A DNA stretch of 5,101 nucleotides, taken from the NCBI GenBank assembly GCA_016839845.1, contig JAEOTL010000056.1, positions 1 to 5,101 of the forward strand, in the 5' to 3' direction. The notes beneath the pieces are model-generated. The model was not told where the DNA came from, made no database searches, and saw only the letters and a list, made by a program, of their open reading frames with translations. Positions 1 to 5,101 of the stretch are shown here, piece after piece. Every line of letters begins with the position of its first letter. Positions within the stretch are counted from its first letter, which is position 1. Source of the DNA: Promethearchaeota archaeon. Its GTDB lineage: Archaea > Asgardarchaeota > Lokiarchaeia > Sigynarchaeales > SOKP01. The translations under genes were made by a program, and so were the position numbers.

Positions 1-1118
1 TATTGTGAATTAATTTGAAAGCCTACTTCAACTTTTTCTTTCATTGAATTCATTAAAGTGTCCATTTCAGTCGTTATGTTTAAGATATTATCATCAATTT
101 GAGTTTTAAGATTAGTGATAAGTTTATTCTTAGCATCGGAGATATTTTCTGTGAGTTCTTTATTGCTCTCGACCCTAGAGTTAACATAATTAGAAACACT
201 TTTTTTAAACTCAATTACTGTCTCATTCAAAGTTTTATTAAACCAATTATCAACCTTAATTAGCCCCGATGAGATAGCTTCTTTCATTTTATTCACTGCT
301 TTACCAATATATTCAGATCCTTTAGATGTTCCTTGATCAATATCTTTAATCCAATCTCCCATTTGTGTTTTGGTTATTTCTATAAACATTTCCGAGAGTT
401 TTTCTGTTCCATCATGAAATCCTGAATCAAGAGTAGTAAATTCTGGAGATTCCGCAATTTCTTCTATAGATTTTGTATCTTCAGCTATTGGAATTTCTTG
501 TAAATCACCTTTAGCAGGTTCTACAAATTCATTTATTTCTTTAATAAGGATTGGATTTTTTTTCTGAAAGTCTTCTGAGAATTTTTGAACCCATTTAAAA
601 TACTCTAAAGAGTTTGGTAATTCAATTTCGAAGGGTACCGTATGATATTTTTCTGTTTTCTTATAGTCGTCTAATCTATACACTTCAAATCCTAGACGTC
701 CATCTTTACCCATAAGAGTATGATCAAATACTATACTACAACCCTTGGGAAAGTTTTCATTTTGGAAGTATTGAATATTTTTTAAATCACTCTCGCTAAG
801 ATATAAACCCCATGAGGGGTGCGAATGATAGTATCCAATTAAATCTGATGAATATTTTTCTCCAATCTGATTGAATAATTCATACATATCTTTATCAAAT
901 CCAATTTCTACTTTATCTCCATGAGTAATTGGTACCGCATTTTCTATAATAACTTTATCATCGGCTAGATCATATTTTCCTACACAAACTCCCAATACTT
1001 CGATACTCTTTTCTAAAGCGTCATTACCAAAACGTAAAACATGAGTAAGCATATTTCTAAAAGCTTCTTTTTTAATGAATAAGTCTCTTTTCTTTTGATT
1101 TGAATTTTCATCTACCAT
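1..1118 (-). CDS. JAMM/MPN+ metalloprotease with helical C-terminal tail (3' end outside window)
   Basis: Zinc-dependent isopeptidase-type protein of the JAMM/MPN+ family (relatives: Rpn11, AMSH, archaeal JAMM1); 372 residues are visible and no stop is reached, the last two bases at the edge being TA. The domain spans about residues 13-175: catalytic Glu40 in IEVLG, zinc ligands His98 and His100 in YYHSHP, Ser108 and zinc ligand Asp111, then the family's YRLDD at 147-151. A linker (about 180-235) contains PILIKEINE at 189-197. The rest is Lys/Glu/Asn-rich, heptad-like helix without a membrane segment. The ATG at 1118 follows the stop of the upstream JAMM gene by 6 bp, with GAGGA 10 nt upstream, so the two are probably co-transcribed and translationally coupled. 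Domain and linker align with that neighbour, indicating tandem duplication. An active peptidase is inferred from intact residues; the substrate (a ubiquitin-like conjugate?) is unknown. Confidence 0.9.
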   Translation of the reverse strand, partial: MVDENSNQKKRDLFIKKEAFRNMLTHVLRFGNDALEKSIEVLGVCVGKYDLADDKVIIENAVPITHGDKVEIGFDKDMYELFNQIGEKYSSDLIGYYHSHPSWGLYLSESDLKNIQYFQNENFPKGCSIVFDHTLMGKDGRLGFEVYRLDDYKKTEKYHTVPFEIELPNSLEYFKWVQKFSEDFQKKNPILIKEINEFVEPAKGDLQEIPIAEDTKSIEEIAESPEFTTLDSGFHDGTEKLSEMFIEITKTQMGDWIKDIDQGTSKGSEYIGKAVNKMKEAISSGLIKVDNWFNKTLNETVIEFKKSVSNYVNSRVESNKELTENISDAKNKLITNLKTQIDDNILNITTEMDTLMNSMKEKVEVGFQINSQ

Positions 1119-1133
1119 TTTTCCTTATTCCTC
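1119..1133 (-). promoter_or_regulatory. Ribosome binding site overlapping the upstream gene's stop
   Basis: Read on the minus strand, GAGGA (1133-1129) lies within the last codons of the upstream JAMM gene (GAG GAA TAA) 10 nt before the ATG at 1118, and a second AAGGA (1126-1122) overlaps the stop codon but sits only 3 nt from the ATG. The arrangement suits re-initiation or coupled translation of the two JAMM proteins. Confidence 0.55.
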
Positions 1134-2591
1134 TTTTTTCTCTAATTTTTCTATCTTTTTTAATAGACCATCATTATTGTTTTTTAATTCAGTAATAGTT
1201 TTCTGAAGAGCCTTAATTTCAATTTCCTGAGTATCTAATTTATTTTTTAATGGTGTTTTTGAGCTCTCCAATAGTATAATTGCAGCTTTTAAATTTGAAA
1301 GAAAATTTTTAGCTTCTTTATTCAGATTGATAAAATTTCCAATAATTTTATTGGTTTCTTTTATAAAATTCCCAGATGTTCCTTCAATATTGTTATTTAA
1401 CGTTTCCAAAGTTTTGTTTTCTATTGATTTAAAATTCTCTGCTAAGCGTTCTAATACATTTCTTTGCTCATCTAAACTTTCTGTCGATCGTAGAGCAATA
1501 GAATTTATTTCAGTTAACTTTTGCATTTGCTCATTAAAACGAATTAAAATATTATTAATGTTTTTCTGTAAATTTTCTTTAACCATTAATTCAAATTGTT
1601 CATTGAGTTCAGTCCCAATATCACCAAGAAGACCTCTAAAATATTCTTGATCTGAGTCAAATTCTTCGAATCTATCATCAATGTACATGTCTAATTCATT
1701 TAATTTTTCTTTTAAGGAAAATTTAAAATCTTTTTGTAAATTAGAAATCCCTTCACTTAGTTTATTTTTTAGCATCATCAGATCTTTTCTCATTTGTAAA
1801 TTATTCTCGACAGTATTGCGGATCATATTTTCACTCCAAGAATTAAGCAACAAGATTAGAGGTTTGATGGATAACTCCAAGAATTTTGTTAAGCCGGTGT
1901 TGATAGAAGAAAGAATTTTGGTCGAATCTAACTCAGGTTTCTTTGAAAAAAGCTGACTTTCACTTGGAAAAGTAATATCTCCGAACAAATCGGGCATTTC
2001 ATTTATTTCTAATATAGGAGCTTCTTTTGATTGAACACAATTTATTAATTCGATTAATTTTAGATAATACTCAATGCTATCAGGGGGATCTACAATTGTT
2101 TTCACTTCATGATATCCTGACATTTGACCCTTTGCATGATTGTCTAACCTAAAGGTACGAAATCCTAAATCTCCAGGAGTTTCAAGATGCGTGTGATCAA
2201 AGACAATTCCAATAGCACTAGGGTTAGGAGTTTGCCATCCTAATTGGTTTCTTATATCAGTGGAAGAAAAGAATATATCTAGTCCTGGATGTGAATGATA
2301 CCATCCACAACTAAACCAATTTTTTTCAGCATAGGTAGCATCAACCATAGAGAAAGTTACATAATCCTCTGGGGCAAAAGCAACTTCTATCGCTCCACCA
2401 TGTGAAATGGGAACAGCATCTTCAATTATAACTTCTCTAATACCCTTTTTATCAGGTTCACCCTCTAATCTTCCAATTAAAATTCCCATGACTTCTTTAA
2501 ACTGCCTGCGATCCCTTGCTTTATTTCCAAACCGGAGGACATGGACAAGCATTTTATAATAAGCATCCGCCTTAATTATTACAGAACTCAA
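1125..2591 (-). CDS. JAMM/MPN+ metalloprotease with long coiled-coil tail
   Basis: A complete 488-residue protein. The N-terminal JAMM domain (about 3-180) has catalytic Glu33 in EVMGILIG (very close to the EVMGLMLG of eukaryotic Rpn11), zinc ligands His99 and His101 in WYHSHPG, Ser109 and zinc ligand Asp112, and FRLDN at 147-151. A linker with PILEINE (192-198) leads to a helix ending in a hydrophobic patch, PLILLL (244-249), and then to coiled coil up to a leucine-zipper-like end (about 455-488). The tail makes the protein much longer than a minimal archaeal JAMM protein of about 140 residues. The start is TTG at 2591: an in-frame TGA lies 3 codons upstream, and the next ATG (residue 14) would remove a strand conserved in both paralogues. 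It is first of a two-gene unit. Role inferred: removal of a ubiquitin-like modifier, or peptide cleavage, in an oligomer or on a scaffold. The domain call is firm; the substrate is unknown. Confidence 0.93.
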   Translation of the reverse strand: MSSVIIKADAYYKMLVHVLRFGNKARDRRQFKEVMGILIGRLEGEPDKKGIREVIIEDAVPISHGGAIEVAFAPEDYVTFSMVDATYAEKNWFSCGWYHSHPGLDIFFSSTDIRNQLGWQTPNPSAIGIVFDHTHLETPGDLGFRTFRLDNHAKGQMSGYHEVKTIVDPPDSIEYYLKLIELINCVQSKEAPILEINEMPDLFGDITFPSESQLFSKKPELDSTKILSSINTGLTKFLELSIKPLILLLNSWSENMIRNTVENNLQMRKDLMMLKNKLSEGISNLQKDFKFSLKEKLNELDMYIDDRFEEFDSDQEYFRGLLGDIGTELNEQFELMVKENLQKNINNILIRFNEQMQKLTEINSIALRSTESLDEQRNVLERLAENFKSIENKTLETLNNNIEGTSGNFIKETNKIIGNFINLNKEAKNFLSNLKAAIILLESSKTPLKNKLDTQEIEIKALQKTITELKNNNDGLLKKIEKLEKKEE

Positions 2592-2633
2592 TTGTATTCA
2601 CGATTTATGTTTTAGAATTAGTTTGTTAATGAT

Positions 2634-2646
2634 CTATATATAATTT
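2634..2646 (-). promoter_or_regulatory. Probable TATA box for the JAMM gene pair
   Basis: On the minus strand the bases read AAATTATATATAG, preceded by a short A-rich stretch that could act as BRE. The element centre is about 49 nt from the TTG start at 2591. With the usual archaeal TATA-to-start-site distance of about 25 nt this predicts a leader of about 20-25 nt. The surrounding DNA is A+T-rich, so the call rests on the alternating TATATA run and its sensible position. Confidence 0.42.
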
Positions 2647-2760
2647 AATTGGCTTTAAATATTTGAATAAAAGATCGAAAATTAATTCTGATCCTTACAT
2701 TATTCTGATTTGTAATATAGAAGAACTTTAATCCGCTTCTCGAATATCCTCAATATCATT
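2647..2760. other. A+T-rich spacer upstream of the JAMM pair, no gene seen
   Basis: Part of the 217-bp gap between the zinc-ribbon gene and the JAMM pair. No convincing open frame or RNA gene was found on either strand. It contains two direct copies of ATTCTGAT, 17 bp apart (2685-2692 and 2702-2709), just upstream of the likely TATA box. They could be operator half-sites, but an 8-mer in such A+T-rich DNA may recur by chance. Confidence 0.3.
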
Positions 2761-2783
2761 AAACCAAATAAAAAATAAAATCA
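2761..2783 (-). terminator. T-rich probable terminator of the zinc-ribbon gene
   Basis: On the minus strand, about 25-45 nt after the stop at 2809, the sequence becomes a T-rich run that includes T6 (GATTTTATTTTTTATTTGG). Archaeal transcription commonly ends at such T tracts without a hairpin. If it works, the zinc-ribbon gene and the JAMM pair are separate transcripts, which agrees with the TATA-like element further downstream. Confidence 0.4.
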
Positions 2784-2808
2784 GAAATAGAAATTTTTCA
2801 TTAAATTA

Positions 2809-3465
2809 TCATTTATGAGGCAATCTTTCCCCACAGTAAGGACAAAATATAAAATCTAAATCTTTACCACAATGTGGACAAAAAGAGCCTTCTGAACTTA
2901 CTGGACCTTTTTCTGCAACACCCTCTTTTGGTATTGAAGGTAATTGTCTTGATGTTTTTAGAGTTGATGCTGATGTGGCTGTACTGGGAGCCCCTTCTTG
3001 CCTAGTTTTTACTCTTTCCTTGAAAGCTTGTCTTCGTTCCTCTTCAAGTTCTCCTTGTGTTTTTTCACCTTCTGCTTTTACCCACCCTTGCACTTGAGGT
3101 CTTTTTAATTCACTTTGAGGCACTTTTGATAATTCTACTTCTTTCGTCTCTGAAACAGGGGCCATAACTTTTCTTTCTTCCTTCTTTTTTAATGCTTGTT
3201 TCACAAGAGCTTGGGTTGTTTTCATAACTTGATGTGGGTTAATATTAGGGATTGCTACAGTCCTAAGAACCCAACCTACAATAAGGTTTTGGTTAGGGAA
3301 ATCACCCTCAACATCTTCATCCTTGAACACGTAAGAATCTATTACATCTCTTCCTTTTATTAAACGTACTGCCCATTTTTCATTGATATCTCCTAATTGG
3401 ATTCTATAACTTGTTCCCGGTACTCCTAGCTCTGATGTTAGGGGCATGAAGCCTTTTTCAGTCAA
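2809..3465 (-). CDS. Uncharacterised protein with C-terminal zinc ribbon
   Basis: A 218-residue protein in three parts. Residues 1-95 form a compact alpha/beta-looking domain that I do not recognise, rich in conserved-looking features (GTSYRIQLGDINEKWAVRL, then FPNQNLIVGWVLR and a Pro/Asn turn before a helix). Residues about 96-190 are a charged, then Ser/Thr/Pro-rich, linker, probably disordered. Residues 195-214 are a zinc ribbon, CPHC-x8-CPYC, with ligands Cys196, 199, 208 and 211. No signal peptide or membrane segment is seen, so it should be cytosolic. Two starts are possible: TTG at 3465, three codons after an in-frame TGA, and ATG at 3447 with AAGG 4 nt upstream. I kept TTG because the neighbouring JAMM gene also uses TTG, with the same GTGA 6 nt upstream. 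Zinc ribbons of this type bind nucleic acid or protein; which applies here is unknown. Lying between JAMM genes suggests, but does not show, a shared pathway. Confidence 0.85.
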   Translation of the reverse strand: MTEKGFMPLTSELGVPGTSYRIQLGDINEKWAVRLIKGRDVIDSYVFKDEDVEGDFPNQNLIVGWVLRTVAIPNINPHQVMKTTQALVKQALKKKEERKVMAPVSETKEVELSKVPQSELKRPQVQGWVKAEGEKTQGELEEERRQAFKERVKTRQEGAPSTATSASTLKTSRQLPSIPKEGVAEKGPVSSEGSFCPHCGKDLDFIFCPYCGERLPHK

Positions 3466-3621
3466 TATAAATCACTTTTTATATGCAAGTATTATGATTT
3501 AAGTAATATTATAATGATAAATTTGGAATTTAAATTATTACTTATTTAGTGCAAAAATTTATTCTAAGGTTAAAAATTTTTTCTGATGGAATAACCTGCG
3601 GGATAAGTAGAATATCGATTA

Positions 3622-3643
3622 TATGTTTTTTTAAAAACACATA
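3622..3643. promoter_or_regulatory. 22-bp near-perfect palindrome, possible operator or TATA region
   Basis: The two 11-bp arms (TATGTTTTTTT and AAAAACACATA) are complementary at 10 of 11 positions. The centre, TTTTTAAAAA, could serve as a TATA box for the JAMM gene at 3705, which would give a leader of roughly 40 nt. A symmetric site overlapping a TATA box is the usual form of an archaeal repressor operator, but poly-T next to poly-A also makes palindromes easily in A+T-rich DNA. Confidence 0.3.
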
Positions 3644-3692
3644 AATAGAAAAATTTGTATTAATTTGTAAAAACCCTTAAATTGAAAATAAT

Positions 3693-3696
3693 AGGA
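3693..3696 (+). promoter_or_regulatory. Shine-Dalgarno AGGA of the plus-strand JAMM gene
   Basis: AGGA ends 8 nt before the ATG at 3705, a normal spacing. It supports that start, which also places the first beta strand (TVIIPKKVY) at the very N-terminus, as in the other two JAMM proteins. Confidence 0.55.
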
Positions 3697-3704
3697 ATTT
3701 TAGC

Positions 3705-4661
3705 ATGACTGTAATAATTCCAAAGAAGGTTTATTTATCTATAGTGGCCGCAACCGTTAGATTTGCTAACACTCGTATCCCAAAGGATGATTGGTTAGAA
3801 GTTAGTGGTATTTTCACTGGAAGAAATGAAGGAGATAATGTTATTATAACAGAGTGCTACCCAATAATGCATCAAGAGTTAGATAAGGATGCTGTAATCG
3901 ATCAATATAAATGGTCTGATGAAGATTATGAAGCTTTATATATAATTGATGAATTAGCATTCTCAAGAGACCCTCCGGAGTTTGTAGTCGGATGGTGGCA
4001 TTCTCATCCCGGCTTTAAAGTTATGATGTCCCACATTGATATACGTACTACTTTGTCCTATCAGCAAAATAATCCCCTCGCAATATCACTAGTTTTTAAT
4101 CCTTCAAGACTTATTCGTCAGATCGAAGTAGCTTATAAAAAGGGAGATCCTGATAAACAATTAAAAAATGATCCAGGATTCCTAATTTATAGGTTGGATG
4201 ATATTAATAGAGGACTTGAAGCATCTTATCATTCAGTAGATTATAACATTGAAGGATATGATAGTATGGAACAATTAGTCACCTTAACTCAGAAGTTTAT
4301 AATAGATATTACCAATTTCTTTCCTAAGAGTAAAGTTCCACAAACTTATGAAAAATTTGTTGATGATAGAATCACTGAATTGAATTCACGATTCCAAGGA
4401 ACTGAAGAATACTTGACCACGTTGACTAATAAAGGTGAAAAGAAAAGAATACCAGATGTTTTACAGAATCAAAGTGAAGATATTCGTAAATTTGTCGCAG
4501 AAACATCTGTAAAGATTGACAATATAAAAGAATTTATGGATTATTTAGAATATAAAGAAAAGGCATTAATAATTCCACAAATTGAGACAATACTGCAGAA
4601 ATGGAATGAACTCGTTGCAGGAGTAGACAAGAGACTTAAACAGTTAAAGAAGAAATTTTAA
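3705..4661 (+). CDS. JAMM/MPN+ metalloprotease with helical tail, divergent paralogue
   Basis: A complete 318-residue protein. The JAMM domain (about 1-180) carries catalytic Glu32 in LEVSG, zinc ligands His99 and His101 in WWHSHPGF, Ser109 and zinc ligand Asp112, then YRLDD at 162-166; all metal-site residues are present, so activity is expected. It differs from the two minus-strand paralogues by a longer, Lys/Asp-rich loop (about 137-157) between the LVFNP strand and the YRLDD strand, some 15 residues more than either. The tail (about 185-318) is helical, contains FVDDR (218-222) and ends in a basic KRLKQLKKKF. No signal peptide or membrane segment is seen, so it should act in the cytosol. 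It is transcribed away from the zinc-ribbon gene and appears to be a single-gene unit. Likely a Ubl-type isopeptidase or peptidase; its partner and substrate cannot be read from the sequence. It may instead pair with the other JAMM proteins as Rpn11 pairs with Rpn8. Confidence 0.93.
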   Translation: MTVIIPKKVYLSIVAATVRFANTRIPKDDWLEVSGIFTGRNEGDNVIITECYPIMHQELDKDAVIDQYKWSDEDYEALYIIDELAFSRDPPEFVVGWWHSHPGFKVMMSHIDIRTTLSYQQNNPLAISLVFNPSRLIRQIEVAYKKGDPDKQLKNDPGFLIYRLDDINRGLEASYHSVDYNIEGYDSMEQLVTLTQKFIIDITNFFPKSKVPQTYEKFVDDRITELNSRFQGTEEYLTTLTNKGEKKRIPDVLQNQSEDIRKFVAETSVKIDNIKEFMDYLEYKEKALIIPQIETILQKWNELVAGVDKRLKQLKKKF

Positions 4662-4673
4662 TTCTAATAATTT

Positions 4674-4744
4674 TCATCTTATTTTTCGTTTTGATAAATT
4701 TTTATTTGATTGAGTTTTTTGTTGAGTAAAAATTTGGTTTTTTT
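4674..4744 (+). terminator. T-rich terminator region after the JAMM gene
   Basis: Downstream of the stop at 4661 come four T runs of rising length: T5 at 4682-4686, T5 at 4699-4703, T6 at 4715-4720 and T7 at 4738-4744. Successive T tracts without a strong hairpin are typical of archaeal termination and would isolate the JAMM transcript from the transporter gene downstream. Confidence 0.45.
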
Positions 4745-4779
4745 AAGGCTAAGAGTTAGCTCTAGACTTAATCAAAAGA

Positions 4780-4787
4780 TTTATTAA
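4780..4787 (+). promoter_or_regulatory. Possible TATA box of the binding-protein gene
   Basis: TTTATTAA preceded by the purine-rich AAAAGA, a fair BRE-TATA pair. A start site about 25 nt downstream would give a leader of roughly 60-70 nt before the ATG at 4877. Other A+T-rich octamers nearby (for example TTATTTAA at 4805-4812) are nearly as good. Confidence 0.25.
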
Positions 4788-4876
4788 GTATTCGATTCAA
4801 ATAGTTATTTAACGATATTGTGAAATTCAAACAAGTTATCATAAATTTGACAAAAACCAAGGATGAGAGAGTTGAA

Positions 4877-5101
4877 ATGACTACAGATAAAAAGCCATCA
4901 AAGAAAAAAATTCCAAAAAAGAAGAGAATTCTTACCACACATAAGCCGATTGTTGTTGGAGGAATAATTACCGTTATTGCAATAGCAGGTATTATAGGTG
5001 GTATTGTTCTATTGGGAGAAGTTGATGAAACAAGGGGAGGTACTTTTTTGTTTGGCGTCAAATATGGCCCTACCACTCTTGATCCGATTGAAGGTTGGGC
5101 A
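4877..5101 (+). CDS. ABC transporter solute-binding protein, family 5 (peptide type), N-terminal fragment
   Basis: Only the first 75 residues are in the window and the frame is open at the right edge. A Lys-rich cytosolic stretch (1-23) is followed by a Gly/Ile/Val-rich membrane segment (about 24-46) that should anchor the protein with its bulk outside the cell. Next comes GGTFLFGVKYGPTTLDP (54-70), which matches the start of mature peptide/nickel-binding proteins (SBP_bac_5, DppA/OppA type), where a GGT strand is followed by a TLDP turn. The protein would capture peptides or similar solutes for an ABC importer whose permease and ATPase genes should follow to the right. The ATG at 4877 was chosen for its purine-rich GAGAGAG leader about 5 nt upstream and its natural anchor length; in-frame TTG (4847) and GTG (4820) are alternatives. 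No lipobox Cys is seen near the membrane segment. Family level is fairly sure; substrate unknown. Confidence 0.8.
   Translation, partial: MTTDKKPSKKKIPKKKRILTTHKPIVVGGIITVIAIAGIIGGIVLLGEVDETRGGTFLFGVKYGPTTLDPIEGWA

Larger units (their letters stand above)
3466..3704. other. Divergent intergenic region, promoters for both sides
   Basis: This 239-bp A+T-rich gap separates the minus-strand zinc-ribbon gene from the plus-strand JAMM gene, so it must hold promoters for both. No open frame or RNA gene is convincing. Many TATA-like stretches occur, so neither start site can be assigned with confidence. Notable content: a near-perfect palindrome at 3622-3643, and 6-bp inverted arms AGGTTA (3567-3572) and TAACCT (3592-3597) 19 bp apart. 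Confidence 0.5.

Noticed and set aside
1327..1956. Two plus-strand open frames (1327-1650 and 1681-1956) opposite the coiled-coil tail of the 488-residue JAMM protein
   Set aside because: They lie antisense to a clear coding frame, have Phe/Ser/Ile-rich composition expected from reading a Lys/Glu/Asn coiled coil backwards, and show no domain or ribosome binding site.
2685..2787. Repeated TTCTGAT words (2686, 2703, with an inverted copy near 2781 and another near 3581) as a regulon operator
   Set aside because: Seven-base words recur readily in this A+T-rich intergenic DNA and the spacing is irregular beyond the first two copies.
1..4661. Bacterial-type Ubl conjugation defence operon or Asgard ubiquitin cluster (E1, E2, Ubl, JAMM)
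   Set aside because: Only the JAMM component is present. No E1, E2, RING or ubiquitin-like frame exists in the window, and the zinc-ribbon protein does not resemble any of these.
4748..4760. Small hairpin GCTAA-GAG-TTAGC after the last T run
   Set aside because: A 5-bp stem with a 3-nt loop and no following T tract is too weak to call a terminator or riboswitch; it overlaps another short inverted repeat (AGAG-TTAG-CTCT), as expected by chance.
4768..5076. Minus-strand 102-codon open frame
   Set aside because: It is antisense to the recognisable start of a family 5 solute-binding protein on the plus strand; its low-complexity Ile/Pro/Phe stretches mirror that gene's Gly/Ile and Lys codons.

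Overview
The window is A+T-rich and looks archaeal, most likely from an Asgard (Lokiarchaeia-like) genome. The grounds are three JAMM/MPN+ metalloprotease domains that resemble eukaryotic Rpn11, a short archaeal zinc-ribbon protein, TTG starts, TATA-like promoter elements, T-rich ends instead of hairpin terminators, and a membrane-anchored family 5 solute-binding protein. The taxonomic call is an inference from gene content; no rRNA or tRNA is present to confirm it.

Layout. Minus strand, 2591 down to 1: two tandem JAMM genes separated by 6 bp. The upstream one (1125-2591) is complete; the downstream one runs off the left edge. A plausible TATA element at 2634-2646 serves the pair. Minus strand, 3465-2809: a protein with an N-terminal globular domain, a charged linker and a C-terminal CxxC...CxxC zinc ribbon. 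Plus strand, 3705-4661: a third JAMM protein, divergent from the zinc-ribbon gene across a 239-bp A+T-rich spacer that holds a near-perfect palindrome. After a T-rich probable terminator and a 215-bp spacer, a plus-strand gene starts at 4877 and runs off the right edge; it encodes the anchor and first residues of a peptide-type ABC transporter binding protein and is probably unrelated to the rest.

All three JAMM domains keep every zinc-binding and catalytic residue (an upstream Glu, HSHP, and Ser-x-x-Asp). Each continues into a long helical or coiled-coil tail, and all three tails carry a related short motif around an Arg (YIDDR, FVDDR, YVNSR). The locus therefore looks like a small paralogous set of peptidases of the deubiquitinase/Ubl-processing type, with tails suited to oligomerisation, plus a zinc-ribbon neighbour. 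No ubiquitin-like protein, E1, E2 or RING gene lies in the window, so the substrate cannot be named from the sequence. The grouping as one functional system is an inference from proximity and shared motifs.
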